From Candidatus Coatesiibacteriota bacterium (GTDB taxonomy: Bacteria; JAFGND01), in contig JAFGND010000070.1 of the NCBI GenBank assembly GCA_016927185.1, forward strand, positions 1 to 33,491: a DNA stretch of 33,491 nt, read 5' to 3'. Position numbers and translations under genes: made by a program. The notes under the pieces were generated by a model. The model made no database searches and had not been told where the DNA came from. It worked only from the letters and a program-made list of their open reading frames with translations. Positions 8,892 through 17,236 of the stretch are shown piece by piece (the stretch's first letter is position 1; each line of letters starts with the position of its first letter).

Positions 8892-8918
8892 AAGAGGAGT
8901 GAATATAATCCTCCTCTT
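8892..8918 (-). terminator. Terminator after the propeller-like gene pair
   Basis: Read on the minus strand, AAGAGGAG and CTCCTCTT form an 8-bp stem with an 11-nt loop, followed by TTTAATC. It begins 6 nt past the stop of the gene at 8925-9974 and separates that pair from the downstream SPFH operon. The T run is short, so efficiency is uncertain. Confidence 0.55.
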
Positions 8919-8924
8919 CTCGAT

Positions 8925-9974
8925 TTATCTCAAATCAACTCTTTTCGGTATGAATATCCTTCTTAAAGTATTCCTGTTTGTGCTAATATCTCTTGATGCT
9001 GTTTTTGCACTGCTTGAAGAAGGTTTCTTTATGCTGTTTAAATTACTGGCATACATCTTCTTTATTCCTCCCCAGGTTTCTTTCTTTATACCTTCTTCAT
9101 GAAAAGGCACATAAATATAAACTGCCTGAGGAGAGAATCCTTCCTTATTAATTCCTGCTGCTATATAAACTTGCTTCCTTGTGGTCTGATTGCTTGTGAA
9201 ATTATCATAGTATGATAAACAGCGAATATTAAGGTAAGTTTCATCACCATTGAACCATTTTCCTTCCCCAAGTGTATCAACTGCGCATAAAACGAGTAAA
9301 TGACCTTCGTTTTTCTGGTCATATCTTCTAGTCCATGTTCTAGGATCATATGCAACAATCATTGAACTATCTAACTGAGTTGCTCCTTCATTAAAACAGG
9401 TAACCGCCCAGACAATACAATTCAAATCATAATCATAACCAATACCACGTAACCAGTAAGAATATGAAATGTCTGAAGGTGCATTAAAGTTGCCTTTATA
9501 TTGCATCAAAATTGGATCTACTTCACAAAGTTTGAAGTTATCCCTGTCAACAACCAGAACTCTGTAATCACCTTTATAAATCATGTAAAGACAACCGGTA
9601 TAATAACCATTCTCATCAAGCTGCACATAATCTTTATTAGACATATCTTCAATGCCAAGAAAATACAATCTCTTTGAAGTATTATCAGCTACTGCGAGAG
9701 TATCACCACTGAAACTTATGCTTATTGCATAAGGATCAATACCAGATGGTAACCATGATTTCTCCCATGTTCCTGTATTGACATCACCTCTATAAATGTA
9801 ACGTGTAACATAATTTACTATATATATTTTGTCTTTTGAAACAGTCAGTCCTGAAATATTCTGTTCTACATTATATCCTTCTGGAAGTGGATAAGATGCG
9901 ATCCTGTCTCCCATGTCTGCCAAGGATATTGAAGCAGAGAAGAAAAGAAGCAAGAATACTAAAATTCTATTCAT
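8925..9974 (-). CDS. Secreted beta-propeller-like protein, paralogue 2
   Basis: 349 residues, function unknown. A signal peptide covers about residues 1-20 (RILVFLLLFFSASISLA). The body has repeated WD/NHL-like strands: ISGLTVSKDKIYIVNYVTRYIYRGDV, AISISFSGDTLAVADNTSKRLYFL and later KLCEVDPILMQYKGNFNAPSDIS. These look like a propeller recording values along a path. It is a tandem paralogue of the gene at 10008-11081. The two share long blocks and especially the C-terminal ~40 residues (IKKMYAS, KPSSSSAKTASRDIS, NRNTLRRIFIPKR), while lacking a T9SS domain. Start at 9974 because GGAGGT lies 4 nt upstream; the ATG at 9986 overlaps that ribosome site. A terminator hairpin follows the stop. Probably in one transcript with its paralogue, 33 nt downstream of it. 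Confidence 0.65.
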   Translation of the reverse strand: MNRILVFLLLFFSASISLADMGDRIASYPLPEGYNVEQNISGLTVSKDKIYIVNYVTRYIYRGDVNTGTWEKSWLPSGIDPYAISISFSGDTLAVADNTSKRLYFLGIEDMSNKDYVQLDENGYYTGCLYMIYKGDYRVLVVDRDNFKLCEVDPILMQYKGNFNAPSDISYSYWLRGIGYDYDLNCIVWAVTCFNEGATQLDSSMIVAYDPRTWTRRYDQKNEGHLLVLCAVDTLGEGKWFNGDETYLNIRCLSYYDNFTSNQTTRKQVYIAAGINKEGFSPQAVYIYVPFHEEGIKKETWGGIKKMYASNLNSIKKPSSSSAKTASRDISTNRNTLRRIFIPKRVDLR

Positions 9975-10007
9975 TTTTACCTCCATTCAAATATAATTTT
10001 ACCAGAA

Positions 10008-11081
10008 TTATTTAACTGTTGCTCTTTTCGGTATGAATATTCTTCTTAGAGTATTCCTGTTTGCGCTTATGTCTCTTGATGCTGTTTTTGCACTACCTGA
10101 AGAAGGTTTCCTTATACAGCTTACACTGCTTGCATACATCTTCTTAATTCCTCCCCAGGTTGTCGTTTTAAGGTTCGTTCCATCATAATAGAATGAAGCA
10201 TACATCCAGACTGCTTGGGGAGAATATCCTTGAGTTTCCATTCCAGCACCTAGATAAACCTTCTTGTTACCTGGATAATCATTTAAATAGCCTATGCCCC
10301 TGATGTTTACATAAGTTTCATATCCATTATACCATCTTCCCTGACCTTGTGTATCATATGCACAAGTTGGACAGAAATGACCATTCCGGTAAAGATCAGT
10401 TCTTCTTGTCCATGTGTTTGGATCATAAGCTGCAATCATTGAACTGTCTATTCTGATTAATGCTTCATCAAAACAGGTGATTGACCATAGAATACATCCT
10501 ATCTCAAAATCATAACTCAAGCAACGCATCCAGTATGTCTTTGATATCTCTGAAGGTGCATTAAACTTGCCTTTATATTGCATCAAAATTGGATCCACTT
10601 CATAAAGTTTGAAGTTATCTCTGTCAACAACCATTACACGATAATTTCCATTATACATTATATATTGCACACCTGTAAGATATGGCGGATTTGTTTCCTG
10701 GACAACACTTTCGTCCAGCAATACTGAACCCAGGATATCAAGGTTATCACCACTAATATCAAGGAAGAACAAACGTTTGCCAGCATTACCAACCAATGCT
10801 AAAGTATCAGTACTATTACTGGCACTCATTCCATAAGGATAAGAATCTTGGGTTAAAAACCATGATTTCTCCCAAGCTCCAGTATAGGCATTACCTCTGT
10901 ATATATAGTTTGTCAAAGAATTTGCAATATATATTCTTCCTCTCGAGATCGCAAGGCCTGTAATCTGCTGCTCAATATTATATCCTCCTGGCAATGGATA
11001 CGAAGCAATCCTGTCTCCCGTTACAGTTGCAGTTACTGAAGTAACCAGAATAAAAAGCATAAACAAAACAATCCTGTTCAT
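10008..11081 (-). CDS. Secreted beta-propeller-like protein, paralogue 1
   Basis: 357 residues, function unknown. Signal peptide about residues 1-19 (IVLFMLFILVTSVTA). Then propeller-like repeats parallel to those of the downstream paralogue: GDRIASYPLPGGYNIEQQI, ITGLAISRGRIYIANSLTN, GTDTLALV-type strands, and YKGKFNAPSEIS. The C-terminal tail KTASRDISANRNTLRRIFIPKR is nearly identical to the neighbour and rich in Arg/Lys. Surface or periplasmic location is inferred from the signal peptide; no lipobox and no T9SS type A motif is visible. AAAGGAGG lies 4-5 nt before the ATG. Divergent from sppA with about 190 bp between starts. The strong similarity of the last 140 nt of both genes points to a recent duplication or ongoing conversion. 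Confidence 0.65.
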   Translation of the reverse strand: MNRIVLFMLFILVTSVTATVTGDRIASYPLPGGYNIEQQITGLAISRGRIYIANSLTNYIYRGNAYTGAWEKSWFLTQDSYPYGMSASNSTDTLALVGNAGKRLFFLDISGDNLDILGSVLLDESVVQETNPPYLTGVQYIMYNGNYRVMVVDRDNFKLYEVDPILMQYKGKFNAPSEISKTYWMRCLSYDFEIGCILWSITCFDEALIRIDSSMIAAYDPNTWTRRTDLYRNGHFCPTCAYDTQGQGRWYNGYETYVNIRGIGYLNDYPGNKKVYLGAGMETQGYSPQAVWMYASFYYDGTNLKTTTWGGIKKMYASSVSCIRKPSSGSAKTASRDISANRNTLRRIFIPKRATVK

Positions 11082-11175
11082 TTTTGCCTCCTTTTTCTAA
11101 AACAAACTCATTTGCTGAAATTATAGTTTTTATACCTTAACAAGGTTAATAAAGTAACTATTTTTCAACTAAAAA

Positions 11176-11181
11176 AGTCAA
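11176..11181 (-). promoter_or_regulatory. TTGACT box upstream of propeller-like pair
   Basis: Minus-strand TTGACT about 95 nt before the ATG at 11081, followed by a T-rich stretch and TAGTTACTTT. The distance is greater than for the other TTGAC boxes in the window, and no clear -10 is seen, so this is only a weak candidate. Confidence 0.2.
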
Positions 11182-11271
11182 GATAAAAAGAATGGTCAGA
11201 TTCTTCTTTACAAAAAACTCTGTCTCAGGTGCATGCTAAGTGCTTTTTTATCACCTGATGAAAGGATTTAT

Positions 11272-13614
11272 ATGAGATTCTTGATACTTTTTATACTGTT
11301 TTCTGCGGGTTTGGCTGGTGCTTCAAATGACGGATTCGACGATCTCTTCACAGCACAATCAGACTATCCTTTCTCGCAGTTCCTTAATCCTGCAGCACTT
11401 GCAGCTCATGACGGTTTCGATATATATTCGTCGATGAGCTATGTAGAGGAAAACAGCAATATACCGAAATTCACGGATGTTTCTGCAAAATTCGGGAATT
11501 TCTTTGGAATGACATACAGGCACAGGGCAGACAACGGCAATATCTCATCAATGAACAATCTTGGACTGACTGCTGCAATAAGATTTCACAAGGCTTTCAT
11601 GATAGGCACCACCTATGACAGATATTATTTCAAAGACGATGAAACAATCAATTACGGTACATTGAATGCAGGTTTCATAATGAGACCACACAGATTCGCA
11701 AGTCTCGGCTTCGTTGCTAATGAACTATGGTCTGATAATGACTATCCCAAAAGCTACTCAGCAGGAATAGGCATCAGACCAGGTACTGAAATGATATCAT
11801 TGTATGCGGATTTAAGATGGGAAAAGGGGGAAAAGATATCAAAAGGTGATGTTTATTACGGGGCTTTCATTGAACCTCTTGATGGAATAACCATTGGAGC
11901 AAGTTACAAGGACAAGAATAAATACGGTTTCAATATTGGATTCAATATGAGATACTTCGGTATTGGAACAAGGACACGCTCTGTAGGCGATATGAAAACA
12001 ATAAATCCCTATATATTCTACTCCTCCTCCATAAGACCAACACTCGTGAATGAGACAAAATATATTTCAGGCATGAAAATCCAGGGAAAAATTGATAATT
12101 CAGGTGCAAGTTCATTCCTCTTTGGCTCCAATCCATCAATTAGAGACTATATAGATGCAATACATACAGCAAGAAGGGACGCAACAGTAAAAGCGATTTA
12201 TGTGAAAGTTGGAAATCTGGATACATCATGGGCACTGATAGAGGAACTGAGAACTGCTATAAGTGAGTTCAGATCAACTGGCAGAAAGGTGCTTGTATAC
12301 ATGGAATCAGGAGGCATGAAGGAATATTATCTTGCTACTGCATCAGACAAGATAGTGATGTGTCCTGAAGGCTCATTGATGCTTGAAGGAATAAGCATGA
12401 GAGGGCTGTTCCTGAAAGGATTGATGGACAGACTGAAAATAACTGTTCAGTATACAAAGCATGGCAAGTACAAATCTGCAGTAGAGATGCTTGCAAACGA
12501 AAAATGGTCTGATCCCGCAAGAAAACAGATGGAGGAATTCCTTGATGATATTGATAATGAGATAACTACGGAAATGGCTAAAAAAGCGAAACTTACAAAG
12601 GAACAGTTTACAGAAAAAGTTTATAAAAAAGTCATCCTGCATTCAGAAGAAGCAAAAATGCTTGGCTTGATTGATGCAGTGATGTACGAAAAAGAGGCAA
12701 AAAGATTTGCAAATACGCTGATAGCAAGAAAAGGTGACAAGATAGATGATCTATCATACTTCACCTATTATGACAAGAGATGGGATGAAAAACCTGCAAT
12801 AGTTGTTCTGAATGCTGAAGGAAGCATAGCCAGGGGAGAAAATGGCAACAGCCTGCTGTCTGGAAAGACAATGGGATCTGATGGCATGATAAAGCTAATA
12901 AGAGCTGCATCAAGGATACCTAATACAAAGGGAATAGTTTTCAGGGTTGATTCGGGCGGTGGGGATGGACTTGCTTCTGATCTTATCTGGCATGAACTTA
13001 AGGAGCTGAGAAACAAGAAAAAAAGCCTTGTTGTATCAATGGGAAATATGGCTGCATCAGGTGGATACTACATATCCATTCCTGCAGAGAGAATTTTTGC
13101 TGACAAAACCACATTAACAGGATCAATAGGCGTTTTCTGGATGAATTTTTCAGTAAAGGATCTTGCAAACTGGCTTGGGGTAAAAACAGAGATAGTGAGA
13201 AGAGCTCCTCATGCAGGTAATGCAAGCATTTATGAAAAACTTTCTGCAGAAGAACTTAAATTATTGCAGGACTTTGTTGACAATGATTACCAGAGGTTTG
13301 TGAACAAGGTTGCAATGGACAGGAAACTCTCTCCATCATATATAGACAGTGTAGGTCAGGGGAGAATCTGGTCAGGTCCTGCAGGAAAGAAACTGGGGCT
13401 TGTTGATGAGATTGGAGGACTGGACCAAGCAATAAGATATATTGCAAACCAGAATAACCTGAAAGAAGGCGAATACAGGATCATCTATATACCAAAGCAC
13501 AAGAGTTTTCTCAAGCAGATAATGGATCTTCCAATGCAACTCAGGAAAAGCGTGGAGATCCCGTTTAATCTGGAAAACCAGATATTGTATTTGTGCCCTT
13601 TCAGTTTGGATTGA
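11272..13614 (+). CDS. sppA: Signal peptide peptidase SppA with N-terminal outer-membrane-barrel-like domain
   Basis: 780 residues, longer than the ~620 of classical 67K SppA. A signal peptide (RFLILFILFSAGLAGA) is followed by about 240 residues of beta-rich, aromatic-ended strands (FLNPAALA, YGFNIGFNMRYFGIG) resembling the barrel of UPF0164/PorV-like outer membrane proteins. From about residue 265 the two ClpP-like SppA domains follow. Lys401 in GKYKSAVEML matches the catalytic Lys (K209) of E. coli SppA, and Ser596 in GNMAASGGYY is the nucleophile. SppA digests cleaved signal peptides; with a barrel it may sit at the outer membrane. Start at 11272 is preferred: AAAGGA lies 5 nt upstream and a signal peptide follows at once. 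The ATG at 11233 has no ribosome site. Overlaps the convergent downstream gene by 14 bp. Confidence 0.85.
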   Translation: MRFLILFILFSAGLAGASNDGFDDLFTAQSDYPFSQFLNPAALAAHDGFDIYSSMSYVEENSNIPKFTDVSAKFGNFFGMTYRHRADNGNISSMNNLGLTAAIRFHKAFMIGTTYDRYYFKDDETINYGTLNAGFIMRPHRFASLGFVANELWSDNDYPKSYSAGIGIRPGTEMISLYADLRWEKGEKISKGDVYYGAFIEPLDGITIGASYKDKNKYGFNIGFNMRYFGIGTRTRSVGDMKTINPYIFYSSSIRPTLVNETKYISGMKIQGKIDNSGASSFLFGSNPSIRDYIDAIHTARRDATVKAIYVKVGNLDTSWALIEELRTAISEFRSTGRKVLVYMESGGMKEYYLATASDKIVMCPEGSLMLEGISMRGLFLKGLMDRLKITVQYTKHGKYKSAVEMLANEKWSDPARKQMEEFLDDIDNEITTEMAKKAKLTKEQFTEKVYKKVILHSEEAKMLGLIDAVMYEKEAKRFANTLIARKGDKIDDLSYFTYYDKRWDEKPAIVVLNAEGSIARGENGNSLLSGKTMGSDGMIKLIRAASRIPNTKGIVFRVDSGGGDGLASDLIWHELKELRNKKKSLVVSMGNMAASGGYYISIPAERIFADKTTLTGSIGVFWMNFSVKDLANWLGVKTEIVRRAPHAGNASIYEKLSAEELKLLQDFVDNDYQRFVNKVAMDRKLSPSYIDSVGQGRIWSGPAGKKLGLVDEIGGLDQAIRYIANQNNLKEGEYRIIYIPKHKSFLKQIMDLPMQLRKSVEIPFNLENQILYLCPFSLD

Positions 13615-14107
13615 AAATCAATGGAGGGAAGGCGATTTCCCTGAAATCCTCTTCCCTTGCAAATCCTTTGCTATCCATGAAATATTCTTTCAGATTCTCC
13701 TTGCTGTAAGACCATTCCCCATTTTGATTAACATAATCAGGTTCCCTTGAAGCCATAAATCTCAGGTTTATCAGTCCCTTGAGAAGTATCTGTATTTCAT
13801 CATGTTCAATGTATTCCTCTTCATATAATCCCTGAATATAACCCATTCCATAGAATATAAGATAAGCTTCCTCTGAAGTGAAATCCTTTATTAAATCTTC
13901 GCTTGATTTTATTGTATAGATTATTGCAAGTTGCATCTCTTTTGTAACATTCTTCACTACAAGTCTCATTCCCTGTATGCAGAAGATGAAACTTCTTGCC
14001 TCTTTCTCAGTAAGATTTTCAGACAGATTAATATCAATAGCAGTTGTTGCCTTAAATGCCTGTCTGAACTTCTTTATCGCCAGCCAAATAATTTGCAGAT
14101 GATCCAT
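13601..14107 (-). CDS. Unknown 168-residue protein, last gene of the mre operon
   Basis: I do not recognise a family. The 168 residues look soluble and mainly alpha-helical (ENLTEKEARSFIFCIQGMRL, TKEMQLAIIYTIKSSEDLIKDF, TSEEAYLIFYGMGYIQGLYEEE), ending in a Phe/Pro tail (IAFPPLIFNPN). There is no signal peptide or membrane segment. The start at 14107 lies inside the 3' end of mrdA (56-bp overlap), with AGAGG about 7 nt upstream, so it is translationally linked to PBP2. The 3' end overlaps convergent sppA by 14 bp. In many bacteria the gene after mrdA is rodA; this one is too short and not hydrophobic. A role in wall elongation is suggested only by position. Confidence 0.65.
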   Translation of the reverse strand: MDHLQIIWLAIKKFRQAFKATTAIDINLSENLTEKEARSFIFCIQGMRLVVKNVTKEMQLAIIYTIKSSEDLIKDFTSEEAYLIFYGMGYIQGLYEEEYIEHDEIQILLKGLINLRFMASREPDYVNQNGEWSYSKENLKEYFMDSKGFAREEDFREIAFPPLIFNPN

Positions 14108-15938
14108 CCTTAATCCTCTTGTTTTTTAATGCAAAATACGATTGTACTACCTTCCGGAAAATTGGTGCAGCATATGTTCCACCAGCAATTCCATGTTCCA
14201 GGAAAACAACAACACAAATCTCTGGATCATTCACTGGAGCAAATCCTACAAACCATGCATGATTAGGACCATGAGGATTCTGTGCCGTTCCTGTCTTGCC
14301 AGCAGTTTCCAGGCCCTTGATTCTTGCTTCCTTTCCTGTTGCATTCTTGGCAGCGATAACTCTTCTTGCTGCCTCCTTTATATATTGAATATTCTGCTTT
14401 GAAAAAGGCAAATGATAGGTTTTCGGAATGAACTTCTCTTCCAGCTTTCCTTGAAATCTTATTTCCTTTAAAACATGCGGTTGCACTACAACTCCATCAT
14501 TTGCAATTCCACTGAATAGTGTTATCAACTGAATAGGTGTTACAAGCATCTCTCCCTGCCCTATGGCAAGATTAAGAGATACGCCTCTTCCCCAGTTTCC
14601 CTTGCCGAAAACCAGATTATAGTATCTCTCACTTGGAACCAGCCCTCTTCTTTCATAAGGGATGTCAATACCTGAAAGAAAACCAAAACCGCACAGTTTT
14701 GAATACTCAGTTAGCCTCTCAAGACCTAGACGCTCTGCTACCTGATAGAAATAAATATCACATGAATATGTCATTCCCTTGTTAAGATCAAGATTGCCTC
14801 CATGCCCCGTTTTTTCCCAGCAATAAAAAAGCCTGTCTCCATATCTGTATCTTCCAGTACATGGTTTCAACATTTCAAATGGTGAAATTAGCCTGGCCTG
14901 CAAAGCTGCTCCAGCAGTTACTACTTTGAATGTGGAAGCTGGAGGATAAGCTGCCTGGATTGCCCTGTTTAAAAGTGGATGCAATGGGTCCTGTGATATT
15001 GCTTTCCATAATTTAACGGAAACACCTCTTGATAGCATATTTGCATTGAAAGTAGGAGTACAGGCTAACGCAAGGATTTCACCTGTTTTTGGGTTCATTG
15101 CTATGACTGTTCCTGCAAATCTGTTCTCAAGAGCTGTCTGGGCAGCATTCTGCAGGTCAACATCAATAGTCAGCACCAGATCCTTTCCCGGAACTGCTGA
15201 TTCTACTATTGTCTCGCTTGTAAGATGCCTTCCCTTTGCAGTTATTAGCTTGCTTGATCGTCCTCGCTTTCCGTGAAGCTTGTCTTCATACTGTTTTTCT
15301 ATTCCTGATCTTCCAACCTGATCCCCTGGAATATACAAGTTGGGATTGTCCAGATTAAGTTTTATAAGCTGCTCTGCAGTAATTTCTCCGACATATCCCA
15401 GCACATGGCACAAATTCTCAGGATATCTATAGGAGCGAAGTGGTACTTTATGAATTTCTATCCCGGGATACTCATTCTGGGATTGCCAAATCTTGTGAAG
15501 GAAAGCCATTTCTTCATCACGCTGCTTGTTTCCCTTTTTCACACTGAATGTATCAATAAATGTATATATAACAACCGGATTCAAGGGATTCTTTACATCA
15601 TTCAATATTGCAGCAACTTCATCAAGATTTATCCTGTTTGTCATTTTTGCAATACTTGAAAGCACATCTGGATTATTGGTGATTTTCTGTGGAATTACTA
15701 CTAGCTGATAGGATAGAAAAAAATCAGCAAGCATCTTGTTGTTCCTGTCCAGTATCTTTCCTCTTGGTGCTGAAGAATAGTCAGTTTTGAGCATATTGTC
15801 TTTTGCTTTTTCATAGTAATATTTATAATTAATTACCTGCATATAGAAAAGCTTGATTATATAAATGAATACCAGAATGATAAAGAATCTTATCAGTATA
15901 AAACCTTGTCTTTTCTGGATTTCTACTGCATCTTTCAT
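14052..15938 (-). CDS. mrdA: Penicillin-binding protein 2 (elongasome transpeptidase)
   Basis: 628 residues, normal for class B PBP2. One N-terminal membrane helix (FILIRFFIILVFIYIIKLFY) places the enzyme in the periplasm. The dimerisation/pedestal region includes APRGKILDRNNKMLAD. The transpeptidase domain carries the serine motif STFK with Ser335 (acylated by the substrate or beta-lactams) and Lys338, a second motif written SCD (YSCDIYFYQ) rather than the usual SxN, and KTGTAQ near the end. It crosslinks new peptidoglycan in the lateral wall, guided by MreBCD, and normally pairs with the glycosyltransferase RodA, whose gene is not in this window. The ATG follows the mreD TGA by one base, showing tight coupling. 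Confidence 0.93.
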   Translation of the reverse strand: MKDAVEIQKRQGFILIRFFIILVFIYIIKLFYMQVINYKYYYEKAKDNMLKTDYSSAPRGKILDRNNKMLADFFLSYQLVVIPQKITNNPDVLSSIAKMTNRINLDEVAAILNDVKNPLNPVVIYTFIDTFSVKKGNKQRDEEMAFLHKIWQSQNEYPGIEIHKVPLRSYRYPENLCHVLGYVGEITAEQLIKLNLDNPNLYIPGDQVGRSGIEKQYEDKLHGKRGRSSKLITAKGRHLTSETIVESAVPGKDLVLTIDVDLQNAAQTALENRFAGTVIAMNPKTGEILALACTPTFNANMLSRGVSVKLWKAISQDPLHPLLNRAIQAAYPPASTFKVVTAGAALQARLISPFEMLKPCTGRYRYGDRLFYCWEKTGHGGNLDLNKGMTYSCDIYFYQVAERLGLERLTEYSKLCGFGFLSGIDIPYERRGLVPSERYYNLVFGKGNWGRGVSLNLAIGQGEMLVTPIQLITLFSGIANDGVVVQPHVLKEIRFQGKLEEKFIPKTYHLPFSKQNIQYIKEAARRVIAAKNATGKEARIKGLETAGKTGTAQNPHGPNHAWFVGFAPVNDPEICVVVFLEHGIAGGTYAAPIFRKVVQSYFALKNKRIKDGSSANYLAGDKEVQTGI

Positions 15939-15939
15939 T

Positions 15940-16443
15940 TCAATCTGCCACTTTTTTATCTAAAACTTTCGACATGGCTTTTCTTAAACCGGGGAGTAGA
16001 AAGAACAGCAATAATCCTACAAGACCAGTATAAATTGAATCCGGTAAATAGGATAAAAAGAATTCAGAAAAAATGCCTGAGGGATTTGTATATTCTGTAA
16101 GCGTAAAATAGAGCAATCTTGAAGAAAGGCATCCTGTTGAAATTGCAAAAAACTGTGACTGTGGATTCTGAAGATTTATCTTGTCCTTGAATGAACCGAA
16201 TACATATGCATATATTGTATATATGAGCATATTGATACCCATCTGGGTGGGATTGAATGTATCTATTACCAATCCAGTGAAAAACCCTAATGTCATTGCT
16301 CGTGATGGAGTGAGATTTAATGAATAGAATGTAAGGAGTATTACAATCAAATCAGGTTCAAATCCAAAAACAGAAATGAACTTAATAAGAAGAGTTGTCT
16401 GTATCAATAAAACCAGATATACTGCAAGAAATAATCTAATCAT
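15940..16443 (-). CDS. mreD: Rod shape-determining protein MreD
   Basis: 167 residues with five or so membrane helices: LFLAVYLVLLIQTTLLIKFI, PDLIVILLTFYSL, MTLGFFTGLVIDTF, an internal helix, and GLVGLLLFFLLPGL. This is the length and profile of MreD, the inner-membrane partner of MreC in the elongasome. GFFTGLVIDTFNPTQMGINML resembles the conserved central loop. It overlaps mreC by 4 nt (ATGA) and is followed by mrdA after a single base, as expected for the mreBCD-mrdA order. Sequence conservation in this family is low, so much of the call rests on topology and context. Confidence 0.87.
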   Translation of the reverse strand: MIRLFLAVYLVLLIQTTLLIKFISVFGFEPDLIVILLTFYSLNLTPSRAMTLGFFTGLVIDTFNPTQMGINMLIYTIYAYVFGSFKDKINLQNPQSQFFAISTGCLSSRLLYFTLTEYTNPSGIFSEFFLSYLPDSIYTGLVGLLLFFLLPGLRKAMSKVLDKKVAD

Positions 16444-17231
16444 TCTTTCTTTTCGTCTGTATGAATTATGAATATATCCTGTAAAGATCCAAATGTTACT
16501 ATCGGCTTAATGGGTATTTCCTGTATCAGCTCCACTCTATCAGGAATGCTGTTCTTTGGAATAGTTCCTATCTTGATTCCCGTTGGAAAAGTCTCCCCGA
16601 TGCCTGAAGTAATAATCAAATCACCTTCCTTCAGATCAGCATTTCTTGGAAGTTCAGTAAGTTCAACCTGATTTTTACCTCTTACGAGACAGAGAATATT
16701 ATTTCGTTCTATATATGCACTAACCGAGAAACCTGGATCCAGAAGTGTTTGAATGTAAGAGACTGAATAATCAGTTTCAATTACTTTGCCCACAAGCCCT
16801 TCGAAATTAATGACAGGAAAACCTGTCTTTATTCCATCCTTGTATCCCTTATCTATTACAAGCAGAGTAATGTTCTTTGAAGGACTGTGATGAAGAATTC
16901 TTGCATAAGTAACACGCATATTCATTTTTTCCTTGAATCCCAGAAGTTTTCTCAGGTAAGCATTCTCCTTTTCAGCTTTTTCCGCACTATCAATCTTCAG
17001 TTTCAATTCAATCAGTTCGGTTTTCAATTTTGTATTATCTTCCTTGACAAGGGGTAGGTATTGAACTATTACAGCGAATCTTCTCAATGGATAGAATACT
17101 GTCCTGAAAAGATTTGTGGCAAAAGATATCTTTGTAGCATCAGGCAGAAAAAGAAAAATTACTGAAACCAGCAGATAAAAAAGCAAAAACAGGTTTTTTT
17201 GCTGGCCCAGAATTGAGAAAAGGCGCAGCAT
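16440..17231 (-). CDS. mreC: Rod shape-determining protein MreC
   Basis: 263 residues. A short cytoplasmic end leads into one membrane helix (LFLLFYLLVSVIFLFLP), then a periplasmic coiled coil (KEDNTKLKTELIELKLKIDSAEKAEKENAYLRKLLGF, residues about 62-97). Two beta-barrel domains follow, with the typical ARILHHSPSKNITLLVIDKGYKDGIKTGFPVI and LVGKVIETDYSVSYIQTLLDPGFSVSAYI blocks. MreC forms filaments that activate PBP2. AAGGA lies within the last codons of mreB, about 8 nt before the ATG. Overlaps mreD by 4 nt. The length is within the family range. Confidence 0.93.
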   Translation of the reverse strand: MLRLFSILGQQKNLFLLFYLLVSVIFLFLPDATKISFATNLFRTVFYPLRRFAVIVQYLPLVKEDNTKLKTELIELKLKIDSAEKAEKENAYLRKLLGFKEKMNMRVTYARILHHSPSKNITLLVIDKGYKDGIKTGFPVINFEGLVGKVIETDYSVSYIQTLLDPGFSVSAYIERNNILCLVRGKNQVELTELPRNADLKEGDLIITSGIGETFPTGIKIGTIPKNSIPDRVELIQEIPIKPIVTFGSLQDIFIIHTDEKKE

Positions 17232-17236
17232 TGTTT

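Noticed and set aside
11233-11271. Extended start of sppA at 11233
   Set aside because: No ribosome site before 11233; AAAGGA 5 nt before 11272 and an immediate signal peptide support the later start.
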